Shown here: piece by piece, positions 1 through 8,281 of the stretch | How the letters are laid out: every line of letters starts with the position of its first letter | Position numbering within the stretch: position 1 is the first letter of the stretch | NCBI RefSeq assembly: GCF_900112815.1 | Contig: NZ_FOND01000008.1 | Coordinates: 1-64,000, forward strand | Direction of reading: 5' to 3' | Source: Blastococcus tunisiensis | GTDB taxonomy: Bacteria; Actinomycetota; Actinomycetes; Mycobacteriales; Geodermatophilaceae | DNA length: 64,000 bases | Notes under the pieces: generated by a model | What the model saw: only the letters and a program-made list of their open reading frames with translations | Databases searched by the model: none | What the model was told of the DNA's origin: nothing | Position numbers and translations under genes: made by a program

Positions 1-61
1 CTTGCATGTGTTAAGCACGCCGCCAGCGTTCGTCCTGAGCCAGGATCAAACTCTCCGTAGA
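1..61 (-). rRNA. 16S ribosomal RNA, 5' end only
   Basis: Read on the minus strand, positions 54 to 35 carry the conserved bacterial 27F site (AGAGTTTGATCCTGGCTCAG). It is followed by the usual GACGAACGCTGGCGGCGTGC segment. Counting back to the E. coli numbering puts the mature 5' end near position 61. Only about 60 nt lie in the window; the rest of the rrn operon continues past the left edge. Confidence 0.97.
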
Positions 62-428
62 TGAATTTGAACCGGCTGAGAACCGAGAGCTAGCACTCTC
101 GATATCAATCAACCAAAGGAATCCCAGCCGAGCTCCGAAGAACCCGACACGGGGTATTACTTGGCACTGACTTTCGGCACGCTGTTGAGTTCTCAAAGAG
201 CGGACGCGCAGAAACTCGACCCTCGCGGGCTCCGCATCTGGCTGGATGTCCAACACTACGCCGGTTTCCAGGACCCGCCACAGCGGGGCACCTGGTCCGG
301 CGGACCTTCCGGTCCGCGCGGCGCATGGAGAACAGTACACGAGCCCGGAGGGGGTCTGCAGGGGGGTCCCCGGCCCCGTCCAGAGGCTCGCGCCGAGCTT
401 GCGAGGAGTGAGGGGGACGGGGTGTTTC
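62..428 (-). promoter_or_regulatory. rRNA operon leader, no protein gene
   Basis: This 367-base stretch upstream of the 16S gene has no convincing coding frame. On the minus strand, positions 201-188 read GCTCTTTGAGAACT, which resembles the boxA antitermination element of actinobacterial rrn leaders. It is followed by an AT-richer spacer, typical of the processed region before mature 16S. The promoter must lie to the right of about position 210. No -35/-10 pair could be picked with confidence, so the left and right limits of the leader are approximate. Confidence 0.7.
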
Positions 429-1058
429 TCAGGCGACGCCGGTGGGGCGGAACTGGACGCTGATCCGAGGGCCGACCGGCTTCGCCGTCTTGGGGATGCA
501 GTGCTCCCACGTGCGCTGGCAGGAACCGCCCATGACCACCAGGTCGCCGTGCCCCAGCGGGAAGCGCAGGCTCTGACCGCCCCGCGCCGGGCGGAGCAGC
601 AGTGGACGCGGGGAGCCGAAGGAGACGATGGCGACCATCGTGTCGGCGGTGCGGGCCCGGCCGAGGCGGTCCCCGTGCCAGGCGACGCTGTCGCGTCCGT
701 CGCGGTACAGGCACATGCCGGCGCTGACGAACCGGTCGGCCGGTTCGACCCGGTAGTAGCGGTTGAGCGCCTCCCGCGCCTCGGCCAGCAACGGGTGCGG
801 CAGCGTCTCGGCGCCTCCGTACCAGCGGAGCAGCCGGGGAACGGCCACCTCCCGCTCGTACATCTGGCGGCGGTCCTCCCGCCAGCCGATATCACCGAGC
901 AGGACGTCGAGGATCTCGTCCGACCCGGTCACCCAGCCGGGCAGGTGGTCGACCCAGGCGCCGTCGCTCAGTTCGTGCCGGGTGACGGAACCGGCCAGCG
1001 GGCCCAGCGAGGCCTCCTCGGCCAGATCCCACATCGAGGGCTGGTGCGCGAGTGACAT
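429..1058 (-). CDS. alkB: AlkB-family 2-oxoglutarate/Fe(II)-dependent dioxygenase
   Basis: This 209-residue protein has the AlkB fold signature. The iron ligands are H128-x-D130 (WHGD) and H186 (WEHCIPK). R198 and R204 (RISVQFR) would hold 2-oxoglutarate. The family reverses alkylation damage in DNA or RNA by oxidative demethylation in the cytoplasm. Its length matches bacterial AlkB proteins. The gene lies downstream of a RecQ-like helicase on the same strand. The promoter region carries a LexA-like palindrome 20-41 nt before the ATG, so damage induction is plausible. The exact substrate range cannot be told from the sequence. Confidence 0.92.
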   Translation of the reverse strand: MSLAHQPSMWDLAEEASLGPLAGSVTRHELSDGAWVDHLPGWVTGSDEILDVLLGDIGWREDRRQMYEREVAVPRLLRWYGGAETLPHPLLAEAREALNRYYRVEPADRFVSAGMCLYRDGRDSVAWHGDRLGRARTADTMVAIVSFGSPRPLLLRPARGGQSLRFPLGHGDLVVMGGSCQRTWEHCIPKTAKPVGPRISVQFRPTGVA

Positions 1059-1077
1059 GCCGGCACGCTACTCCGAG

Positions 1078-1099
1078 TTTTCGCACAGGTGTGCGAAAA
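1078..1099. promoter_or_regulatory. LexA-like palindrome upstream of alkB
   Basis: Arms TTTTCGCACA and TGTGCGAAAA form a 10-bp perfect inverted repeat around a GG centre. The core CGCAC-N4-GTGCG differs from the usual actinobacterial SOS box (CGAAC-N4-GTTCG) by one base in each arm. Its position just upstream of alkB suits an operator. Assignment to LexA is an inference. Confidence 0.55.
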
Positions 1100-1170
1100 G
1101 CTGTGGACAGGGTCCCTCTGCCGGGGCCTGCGCCGAGCGTGCGCGGCGTGGGGAGCAGCGGGGTCCGTCT

Positions 1171-3390
1171 TCAGGCGGTCAGCGCCAGGGCGAACGGCAG
1201 CACCGCCGTGGCACCGGCCCGCCGCAGCTCACGGCCGGCCACGGTCATGGTCCACCGCGAGTCGGCGAGGTCGTCGACCAGCAGGACCGGGGCCGACCCG
1301 GCCTCGGCGAGGCGGTCGCGCAGGTCGGGCCCGACCACGAGCCGGTCCCACACCGCGGCCAACCGGAACGCGCTGTTGCCACCGGGCTGCCCGGTGGGCC
1401 CGCCGTGCTGGAGCGTCAGCTCCCCCAGGTAGGGCAGCCGCCCCAGCCGGGCCAGCCCCTGCGCCAGGCCGGTGACCAGCCGGGGCCGGCGCCGGGAGGG
1501 GATGGCGACGACCGCGCCGGGCCGCTCCTTCCAGTCCCAGGACGCCAGCACGCGCGCGCACGCGCGGATCAGCTCGTCGTCCGGAGGCAGGTCGGACACC
1601 GACCGCTGCACCGGCACGTCGAAGGCCGCGTCCGGATCCTCCTCGATGCTCGGCGCCTCGAGGTCGACGACGCCGCCGATGCCGTCGTCGCCCAGCAGCG
1701 TGCGCAGCCGCTGGCCCCAGCCGAGATCGGTGAGCCGGGCGACCGCCCGGCCGGGCTCGATCTGCTCACCCGGGGCGATCTTGCCCTTGACGTCCACCCC
1801 CAGCCGGTCGGCGCCGGTCGGCCACTGCGCGCGGGGGGCGAGCTCCACACCGGGCCGGTCGAGCGCCGCCGACGCGGCCTCGGCCGCGGCCTCGGGGACG
1901 TCGGCGGAGTACCAGGGGCCGGCGCAGACGTCGCAGCGACCGCACGGCGCCGCGGTCGGGTCGTCCAGTGCCTCCTGGAGGAAGGCCATCCGGCACATCG
2001 CCTCGTCGACCGGCCGCGCGTAGGCGATCATCGACCGCTGCTCGGCCTCGCGGGTCCGCGTCACGCGGGCGTACCGGTCGGCGTCGTACACCCACGGCTG
2101 CCCGGTGGAGCGCCAGCCGCCCTGGACCCGTTCCACCGCGCCGTCCACGGCGAGGACCTTCAGCAGCAGCTCGAGCCGGGAGCGGCGGACGTCGGCCACG
2201 GTCTCCAGCCGGGCCACCGACCACGCCTTCCCGTCGGCCATCGCCGTCAGCACGGCCGCGGCGTGGTCCTCGCGCGGCATCGAGGAGGTGGCGAACCACT
2301 GCCAGATCGCGAGGTCCTCGGGACCGGGGAGGAGCAGCACGTCGGCGTGCTCCACGGCGCGGCCGGCCCGGCCCACCTGCTGGTAGTAGCTGACCGGTGA
2401 AGAGGGGGCGCCCAGGTGGACGACGAAGCCGAGGTCGGGCTTGTCGAACCCCATGCCCAGCGCGGAGGTGGCCACCAGCGCCTTGACCTCGTTGGTCCGC
2501 AGCGCCTCCTCGGCGTCCTTGCGGTCGGCGTCGTCCAGGCGGCCGGTGTAGGCGCGCACCTCGTGGCCGGCGTCGCGCAGCAGCCGTGCGGTCTCCTCGG
2601 CGGCGGCGACGGTGAGCGTGTAGACGATCCCGCTGCCCGGGAGGTCGCCCACGTGGGCGGCCAGCCAGGCCAGCCGGGCGCGGTCGGACGGCAGCCGGAG
2701 CACGCCCAGCCGCAGCGAGTCCCGCGACAGCGGGCCGCGGACCGTCGTGACCCCCACGCCACCGGCGCCCAGCTGCTCGGCGACGTCGGCGACGACCCGC
2801 TCGTTGGCCGTCGCGGTGGTGGCGAGGACCGGCGTCCCCGCGGGGAGCGTGCCCAGCAGGTCGCGGATCCGGCGGTAGTCGGGGCGGAAGTCGTGCCCCC
2901 AGTCGGAGACGCAGTGCGCCTCGTCGACGACGACCAGACCGCAGCGGGCGACCAGGCCGGGCAGCTGCTCCTCGCGGAACCGCGGGTTGGTCAGCCGCTC
3001 GGGGGAGACCAGGAGCACGTCGACGTCGTCCGCGGCGAGCCGGGCGGCGATGTCGTCCCACTCCGTCATGTTCGCGCTGGAGATCTCCACCGCGCGGATG
3101 CCCGCACGGGCGGCGGCGGTGACCTGGTCGCGCATCAGCGCCAGCAGGGGGCTGACGAGCAAGGTGGGGCCCTTGCCCCGGCGGCGGAGCAGCGCGGTGG
3201 AGACGAAGTAGACCGCCGACTTGCCCCACCCGGTCCGCTGCACGACCAGCGCCCGCTCCGACCGCTCCACCAGCGCCGAGACCGCGTCGTCCTGGCCCTC
3301 CCGGAACACGGCGTCGGGACGACCGGTCAGCTCGCGGAGGACGGCGAGCGCCTCGTCGGCGATCTCGGACGGCGGCGCGGCGGTGGTCAT
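1171..3390 (-). CDS. RecQ-family DNA helicase with C-terminal phosphoribosyltransferase-like domain
   Basis: This 739-residue superfamily 2 helicase has a Walker A motif (TGWGKS, about residue 53), a DEAH box (DEAHC, 156-160) and the RecQ motif VSDWGHDFRPDYRRI. A Cys4 zinc cluster (CRMAF...CGRCDVC) lies near residue 500. RecQ proteins unwind DNA during recombination and repair. After the zinc region there is no clear HRDC domain. Instead about 120 residues end in VLLVDDLADSRWTMT, which resembles the PRPP loop of type I phosphoribosyltransferases, with the usual TG replaced. ATG at 3390 was chosen because the helicase domain begins soon after it; an upstream extension looks non-coding. alkB follows on the same strand 112 nt later. 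Confidence 0.9.
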   Translation of the reverse strand: MTTAAPPSEIADEALAVLRELTGRPDAVFREGQDDAVSALVERSERALVVQRTGWGKSAVYFVSTALLRRRGKGPTLLVSPLLALMRDQVTAAARAGIRAVEISSANMTEWDDIAARLAADDVDVLLVSPERLTNPRFREEQLPGLVARCGLVVVDEAHCVSDWGHDFRPDYRRIRDLLGTLPAGTPVLATTATANERVVADVAEQLGAGGVGVTTVRGPLSRDSLRLGVLRLPSDRARLAWLAAHVGDLPGSGIVYTLTVAAAEETARLLRDAGHEVRAYTGRLDDADRKDAEEALRTNEVKALVATSALGMGFDKPDLGFVVHLGAPSSPVSYYQQVGRAGRAVEHADVLLLPGPEDLAIWQWFATSSMPREDHAAAVLTAMADGKAWSVARLETVADVRRSRLELLLKVLAVDGAVERVQGGWRSTGQPWVYDADRYARVTRTREAEQRSMIAYARPVDEAMCRMAFLQEALDDPTAAPCGRCDVCAGPWYSADVPEAAAEAASAALDRPGVELAPRAQWPTGADRLGVDVKGKIAPGEQIEPGRAVARLTDLGWGQRLRTLLGDDGIGGVVDLEAPSIEEDPDAAFDVPVQRSVSDLPPDDELIRACARVLASWDWKERPGAVVAIPSRRRPRLVTGLAQGLARLGRLPYLGELTLQHGGPTGQPGGNSAFRLAAVWDRLVVGPDLRDRLAEAGSAPVLLVDDLADSRWTMTVAGRELRRAGATAVLPFALALTA

Positions 3391-3470
3391 GCCTCCGACA
3401 GTAGGCACCACGGACGACGGAACCGACCTCCCGCTACGGGCTGTGGATGTGAGGGGGAGAATCCACGCCG

Positions 3471-4304
3471 ATGCCATCGCCGGAGGGCCTGCCGCCCGAC
3501 AACCACGTCCACACCCACTGGTCCTGGGACACCGCCGACTCCGCCACGATGCGCCGGGCCTGCGAGCGCGCCGTCCAGCTCGGGCTGCCGGCCATCGCCT
3601 TCACCGAGCACCTGGACTTCACCGTCTGGGACCCCGACGACCGCGCCACCGACGAGGGGCTGGTGGAGCGGCACGCGTCCCGGCACGCCGAGATCGACGC
3701 GGCCGGCTACTTCGCCGAGCTGGAGGAGGTGCGCGACCGGTTCCCGGAGCTGCGGATCCTGTCCGGCGTCGAGACCGGCGAGCCGCACCTGTTCGCGGCC
3801 AGCGTGGCCGGCTACCTGCGCGACGCCCCGGTGGACCGGGTCCTCGGCTCGCTGCACTCGCTGTCCCGCGACGGCCTCCTCTACGGCGTCGGCCACCTGC
3901 TGTGGGACGACGCCGACGGGACGATGCGCCGCTACCTCGGCGAGCTGGTGGACATGATCGAGACCAGCGACGTCTTCCAGGTCCTCGCCCACGTCGACTT
4001 CCCGCGGCGCTACTGGCCGGGTGGCACGCACCGCTACGTGGAGAAGACGTTCGAGGAGGAGTACCGGGAGGTGTTCCGGGCGCTGGCGTCCACGGGCCGC
4101 GCCCTGGAGGTCAACACCAGCAGCCCGCTGGCCTCGGTCGACCAGGTCCGCTGGTTCCACGAGGAGGGCGGCGACGCGGTGAGCTTCGGCAGCGACGCGC
4201 ACCAGCCCGGCGCCGTCGGCCAGCACTTCCGGCTCGCCGTCGACATCGTCGAGGCCGCCGGCTTCCGCCGCGGGCGGGACCCTTTCGACTTCTGGCGTCG
4301 CTGA
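3471..4304 (+). CDS. PHP-domain phosphoesterase, histidinol-phosphatase-like
   Basis: This 277-residue protein has the PHP metal-binding motifs: HVHTH at 12-16, a TEHLDF motif near residue 45, internal histidines (GSLHS, LAHVDFPRR), and GSDAH near the C-terminus. PHP proteins of this size include the HisK type of histidinol phosphatase and other trinuclear-metal phosphoesterases. No histidine biosynthesis genes lie nearby, so the substrate is uncertain. The gene is divergent from the RecQ-like helicase, with 80 nt between the start codons. Confidence 0.8.
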   Translation: MPSPEGLPPDNHVHTHWSWDTADSATMRRACERAVQLGLPAIAFTEHLDFTVWDPDDRATDEGLVERHASRHAEIDAAGYFAELEEVRDRFPELRILSGVETGEPHLFAASVAGYLRDAPVDRVLGSLHSLSRDGLLYGVGHLLWDDADGTMRRYLGELVDMIETSDVFQVLAHVDFPRRYWPGGTHRYVEKTFEEEYREVFRALASTGRALEVNTSSPLASVDQVRWFHEEGGDAVSFGSDAHQPGAVGQHFRLAVDIVEAAGFRRGRDPFDFWRR

Positions 4305-4308
4305 CCGG

Positions 4309-4503
4309 TCAGCCGTCCCCGGGAGCGGGTCCGGGCCGGCCCCACAGCCAGCCCTGGCCGTGGCCGACCCCCCCGGGCCCGGAGCGCGTCGCGCTCGCCG
4401 CCGTCTCCACGCCCGTGCCGACCCGTTCCCGCGCCGTCTCCAGCAGCCAGGTGAGCCAGGGATCGCCCAGGAGGGGTCCGAGCGGCTCGACCGTCACCGA
4501 CAT
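4309..4503 (-). CDS. Small hypothetical protein (64 aa)
   Basis: This small minus-strand frame starts at an ATG preceded by a strong purine block (GGGGGGATCG just before the start). It ends 5 nt from the stop of the convergent PHP gene. The N-terminal half (GPLLGDPWLTWLLETARERV) looks like an amphipathic helix; the C-terminal half is rich in Gly, Pro and Trp. No family was recognised. The good ribosome-binding site and tight fit between neighbours favour a real gene, but the frame could be fortuitous in such GC-rich DNA. Confidence 0.4.
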   Translation of the reverse strand: MSVTVEPLGPLLGDPWLTWLLETARERVGTGVETAASATRSGPGGVGHGQGWLWGRPGPAPGDG

Positions 4504-4609
4504 CGATCCCCCCGATGCACCCGCGCAGCCGGGAGTCGTCGACCGGAACCGGCTGGTGTCCCGGAATCCGTCCGGCTGCGTCGTCGATACCAGACGGAGG
4601 AGATCCGTA

Positions 4610-4678
4610 ATGCCAGCCAGACCGATCCGGTCAACTACTTCACCGCTAAGGAATCTCCCGCTAGGGTCGGTGCCGTGA
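4610..4678 (+). CDS. Leader/relay ORF (22 aa) upstream of carbamate kinase
   Basis: An ATG at 4610 follows a near-ideal Shine-Dalgarno sequence (GGAGGAGATCCGTA). The 22-codon frame ends in a TGA that overlaps the GTG start of the carbamate kinase gene (GTGA at 4675-4678). That arrangement would couple translation of the kinase to the short peptide. The putative 22-bp operator at 4634-4655 lies inside this frame. If transcription begins downstream of 4610, the ORF would not be translated at all. The peptide has no recognisable domain. Confidence 0.4.
   Translation: MPARPIRSTTSPLRNLPLGSVP
4634..4655 (+). promoter_or_regulatory. Putative pyrimidine-regulon operator, site A
   Basis: The core TCACCGCTAAG is identical to site D before hyuA, and 17 of 22 positions match that site overall. 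The site lies 20 nt before the carbamate kinase start. It belongs to a set of six related sites found only before nucleobase or ureide genes and the NmrA-MarR operon. Confidence 0.6.
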
Positions 4679-5640
4679 CCTCTTCGCGCGCCGTGATCGC
4701 CCTGGGCGGCAACGCCATGACCGGGCCCGACGGCTCGGCGACGCCCGGGGCCCAGCGCACGGCGATGCGCGAGGCGGCCGGACACATCGCCGAGGTCGTG
4801 GCCGCCGGCATCGAGGTCGTCCTGACGCACGGCAACGGCCCGCAGGTCGGCAACCTGCTCGTCAAGAACGAGATGGCCGCGCACGTCGTCCCGCCGGTGC
4901 CGCTGGACTGGAACGTGGCGCAGACGCAGGCGACGATCGCCTTCACCCTCGCCGACGAACTCGACGCCGCGCTCGCGGCGCGGGACCTCCCCCAGCGCAC
5001 CGCCGGCCTGATCACCCGCACGCTCGTCGACCCCGACGACCCGGGCTTCCGGACGCCGTCGAAGCCGGTCGGCCGCTTCCTGCCGCGCGAGGAGGCGGAA
5101 CGGTTCGTCTCCCTTGGCCAGCTGTGGGAGGACCGCGGCGAGAAGGGCTGGCGCCGGGTGGTCGCCTCCCCCGAGCCGAAATCCGTCGTCGACTCCCCGG
5201 CGATCCGCGCCCTGGCCGCGGCCGGCTTCGTCGTCGTCTGCGCCGGTGGCGGGGGCATCCCGGTGACCGACGACGGCCGGGACGGCGAGGCGCTGCGCGG
5301 GGTCGAGGCCGTCATCGACAAGGACCTGACCGCCGCGATCCTGGCCGGCGAACTCGGCGCGGACACCCTGGTCATCGCGACCGACGTCCCGAACGTGATG
5401 GTCGACTTCGGGACGCCCTCCCAGCGGCCGCTCGGCCGGGTGACCGCCGCCGAGATCCACGAGCACGCCGCCGCCGGGCAGTTCGCACGCGGCAGCATGG
5501 GCCCCAAGGTGGAGGCCGCGCTGCGCTTCGTGGAGGGTGGCGACACCGCCACCGGACGGCGCCGAGCCGTCATCACCTCCCTGGACCACATCGCCGACGC
5601 CGTCCGCGGGGACGACGCCGGCACCGTACTGACAGCCTGA
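4675..5640 (+). CDS. arcC: Carbamate kinase
   Basis: This 321-residue amino acid kinase-fold protein has the N-terminal ALGGNAM loop, the family motif [12 protein letters not shown] and the CAGGGGIPV glycine loop. Carbamate kinase transfers phosphate from carbamoyl phosphate to ADP, giving ATP and carbamate, which breaks down to ammonia and CO2. GTG at 4675 was chosen because the conserved [10 protein letters not shown] start follows at once. No arginine deiminase or ornithine carbamoyltransferase genes are nearby. The next gene, 29 nt downstream, is a ring-opening amidohydrolase, and FdrA/AllG genes with a related operator lie 7 kb away. This context suggests the carbamoyl phosphate comes from nucleobase ureides rather than arginine. 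Confidence 0.92.
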   Translation: MTSSRAVIALGGNAMTGPDGSATPGAQRTAMREAAGHIAEVVAAGIEVVLTHGNGPQVGNLLVKNEMAAHVVPPVPLDWNVAQTQATIAFTLADELDAALAARDLPQRTAGLITRTLVDPDDPGFRTPSKPVGRFLPREEAERFVSLGQLWEDRGEKGWRRVVASPEPKSVVDSPAIRALAAAGFVVVCAGGGGIPVTDDGRDGEALRGVEAVIDKDLTAAILAGELGADTLVIATDVPNVMVDFGTPSQRPLGRVTAAEIHEHAAAGQFARGSMGPKVEAALRFVEGGDTATGRRRAVITSLDHIADAVRGDDAGTVLTA

Positions 5641-5669
5641 TCCAGTCCCGACCAGACCAAGGAGAGCCA

Positions 5670-6773
5670 GTGCCCGCACCGATCGAGGTCCGCAAGGTCC
5701 CGCTGCACAACGTCAGTGACGCCTCCGAGCTCGCGAAGCTCATCGACGACGGCGTCATGGAGGCCGACCGGGTCGTCGCGGTCATCGGCAAGACCGAGGG
5801 CAACGGCGGGATCAACGACTACACCCGGATCATCGCCGACCGGGCGTTCCGCGAGGTGCTGCTGGAGAAGGGCACCCGCTCGCTCGACGAGGTCAAGCAG
5901 ATCCCCATCGTCTGGTCCGGCGGCACCGACGGCGTCATCAGCCCGCACGCGACGGTCTTCGCCACCCTGCCCGAGGACTCGGTCGAGAAGACCGACGAGC
6001 CGCGGCTGACCGTGGGCTTCGCCATGAGCGACGTCCTGCTGCCCGAGGACATCGGCCGCGTCGCGATGGTGGAGAAGGTCGCCGAGGGCGTGAAGAAGGC
6101 GATGGCCGCCGCGGGGATCACCGACCCGGCCGACGTGCACTACGTGCAGACCAAGACGCCGCTGCTGACCATCGACACGATCCGCGACGCGCACGAGCGC
6201 GGGGAGACGACGATCCTGGAGGAGCCGCACGGCTCCATGGACATCTCCAACGGCACGACGGCGCTGGGGATCGCGGTGGCGCTCGGCGAGATCGAGATGC
6301 CGAAGCAGGAGCAGATCATGCGCGACCTCTCCCTCTACAGCGCCGTCGCGTCCTGCTCGTCCGGCGTGGAGCTGGACCGGGCCCAGATCGTCGTCGTCGG
6401 CAACGCCCGCGGGCACGGCGGCACCTACCGCGTCGGCCACTCGGTGATGAAGGACGCGCTCGACCAGGACGGCATCTGGAACGCCATCCGCGACGCCGGC
6501 CTGGAGCTGCCCGAGCGGCCGCACCACACCGACCTCGGCGACCGCCTGGTCAACGTGTTCCTCAAGTGCGAGGCCTCCCCCGACGGCAAGGTCCGCGGGC
6601 GGCGCAACGCCATGCTCGACGACTCCGACGTCTCCTGGCACCGCCAGATCAAGGCGACCGTCGGCGGCGTGACCGCGTCGGTGACCGGCGACCCGGCCGT
6701 GTTCGTGTCGGTGGCCGCGGTGCACCAGGGCCCGTCCGGCGGCGGCCCGGTCGCCGCCATCGTCACGGCCTAG
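5670..6773 (+). CDS. Ring-opening amidohydrolase, barbiturase / cyanuric acid hydrolase family
   Basis: This 367-residue protein has the three-fold repeat architecture of the AtzD/barbiturase family. Lys-Ser dyad residues are visible as K41 with S83 (SGGTDG) and K162 with S231 (CSSGVE). S356 (GPSGGGPVA) belongs to the third repeat, whose lysine is less certain (K299 or K328). Enzymes of this family open barbiturate to ureidomalonate or cyanurate to carboxybiuret. GTG at 5670 follows the ribosome-binding site AAGGAGAG. The gene is 29 nt behind carbamate kinase in one operon. Because the permease of the shared regulon is uracil-like, barbiturate is the more likely substrate; this is an inference. 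Confidence 0.88.
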   Translation: MPAPIEVRKVPLHNVSDASELAKLIDDGVMEADRVVAVIGKTEGNGGINDYTRIIADRAFREVLLEKGTRSLDEVKQIPIVWSGGTDGVISPHATVFATLPEDSVEKTDEPRLTVGFAMSDVLLPEDIGRVAMVEKVAEGVKKAMAAAGITDPADVHYVQTKTPLLTIDTIRDAHERGETTILEEPHGSMDISNGTTALGIAVALGEIEMPKQEQIMRDLSLYSAVASCSSGVELDRAQIVVVGNARGHGGTYRVGHSVMKDALDQDGIWNAIRDAGLELPERPHHTDLGDRLVNVFLKCEASPDGKVRGRRNAMLDDSDVSWHRQIKATVGGVTASVTGDPAVFVSVAAVHQGPSGGGPVAAIVTA

Positions 6774-6795
6774 CACGACACCCCCTCCGAGAGGG

Positions 6796-6856
6796 GACGA
6801 CCGCGGGGAAGCAGCGGTCCGGACAGCGGTCCGGGCTCCTGCTTCCCCGTCGTCGT
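6796..6856 (+). terminator. Hairpin after the carbamate kinase / amidohydrolase operon
   Basis: Arms GGGGAAGCAG and CTGCTTCCCC pair across a GC-rich loop. The stem is extended by GACGAC/GTCGTC with a small bulge. It lies 22 nt after the amidohydrolase stop. There is no U tract, which is common in high-GC actinobacteria. Confidence 0.6.
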
Positions 6857-6994
6857 TCCCGGCCCCGGGCGACGGCCGTCCGGCACCGCAGGACACCGCA
6901 CCGGCGCGCCTCCTCGGCCGTGCCGGAACGGGACCTACCGTGTTCCGGAATCCCCGCGAACCAGACGGGGCCGTTCTGCCCGGAGGAAACCGTC

Positions 6995-8248
6995 GTGCGT
7001 TGGTCAGGTCGGCGGGATGTCACCCCGGTCGCCCCCGACAGCGGGCCACCGACCGTGGCTCCCCGCCCCCGCGCCGCCGTCGCGGGACGGCACCAGGAGC
7101 GGGACGTCAGCCTGGAGGTGGCCGCGCAGCAGGCGGGGGTCCTCTCCCAGGCCAGCCGCGAGGTGTCGGACACCTCGCAGGAGGCCGCCGCCTCCCTCGC
7201 CGAGCTGCGCACCGCGATCGGGGAGATCTCGGCCAGCACCGTGCGGGCCTCGACCGTGGCCGAGGCGGCCGTGCGCGACGCCGAGGCCGTCGACGCCCGC
7301 ATCGCCGCACTGCAGACGGCCAGCGAGGCGATCACCGACCTGGTCGACCTCATCGCCGCGATCAGCCAGCAGAGCCGGATCCTGGCGCTGAACGCCTTCG
7401 TCGAGGCGGCCCGCGCCGGTGAGGTGGGGCGCGGGTTCGCCGTCGTCGCGCAGGAGGTCAAGCAGCTGGCCGGCCGGACCGCCCAGGCGGCGGAGGACAT
7501 CGGCGCCCAGGTCGCCGCCGTCCAGCAGGAGACCGGCGCCGCCGTGGACGTCATCCGCCGCATCGGCAGCACGCTGACCTCGATCGCCGACGCGCAGGAC
7601 TCCATCGCCGCGGCCGTCGAGCAGCAGCGGGTGGCCACCGACCGCGTCGTCGACAACGTCGACCGGGCCGCAGGCGGCTCCGCCCGGATCACCGAGGCCG
7701 TCGCGCAGCTGGCCGAGAGCCAGCGGGTGGCCTACGTGCGCCGGGCCCTGGACGTGGCGCAGCAGGTGCTGGACGACGCCGGGGGCATCGAGCTGGGCAC
7801 CGCGCGGCAGACGCTGACCGTCCGGGACCAGGCGACCTCGCGCGCCCACCCCGCGGACCTCCCCGAGCTGCTGCTGGGCGGCGTCCCGGTGGACCGCGAC
7901 GACGACCCCGGGCGGCCGTCCGCGCTCGTCGACGACGTCGTGGCCCGGGTGGGCGGGAGCTGCACGCTGTTCCAGCGGCTGGACGACGCGGGCGGCATGG
8001 TGCGGGCGGCCACGAGCGTCGTCACCCCCGCGGGGCGGCGCAACGTCGGCACCTACATCGCCCGGACCGACGCCGACGGCAGCCCGAACCCGGTGCTCAC
8101 CGCGGTGCACGCGGGTCGGACGTTCACCGGACCGGCCACGGTCGCCGGGCGGCCGTACTTCACCGCCTACGCCGGGCTGCACTCCCCCGCCGGCGAGCTC
8201 ATCGGCATGCTCTACGTCGGCATCCCGCTGGACGCGATGCCCGCCTGA
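6995..8248 (+). CDS. Soluble methyl-accepting chemotaxis-like protein with C-terminal Cache-type domain
   Basis: This 417-residue protein contains a chemoreceptor signalling coiled coil over about residues 45-245, with a hairpin tip region ([21 protein letters not shown]). A Cache-like sensor module follows (about 290-415: [40 protein letters not shown]). No membrane helix is present, and the sensor follows the signalling part, the reverse of classical receptors. GTG at 6995 was chosen for its GGAGG sequence 8 nt upstream; longer frames in this phase look non-coding. No chemotaxis genes lie in the window, so it may act in another signalling route. Confidence 0.82.
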   Translation: MRWSGRRDVTPVAPDSGPPTVAPRPRAAVAGRHQERDVSLEVAAQQAGVLSQASREVSDTSQEAAASLAELRTAIGEISASTVRASTVAEAAVRDAEAVDARIAALQTASEAITDLVDLIAAISQQSRILALNAFVEAARAGEVGRGFAVVAQEVKQLAGRTAQAAEDIGAQVAAVQQETGAAVDVIRRIGSTLTSIADAQDSIAAAVEQQRVATDRVVDNVDRAAGGSARITEAVAQLAESQRVAYVRRALDVAQQVLDDAGGIELGTARQTLTVRDQATSRAHPADLPELLLGGVPVDRDDDPGRPSALVDDVVARVGGSCTLFQRLDDAGGMVRAATSVVTPAGRRNVGTYIARTDADGSPNPVLTAVHAGRTFTGPATVAGRPYFTAYAGLHSPAGELIGMLYVGIPLDAMPA

Positions 8249-8281
8249 CCCCTCCGCCCGCCTGGCCGGCGGCGGTGCCGC

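Noticed and set aside
3387-5679. Long open frames opposite the PHP and carbamate kinase genes
   Set aside because: They are antisense shadows created by high GC content. Their translations are low-complexity and lack domains, while the sense frames show clear families.
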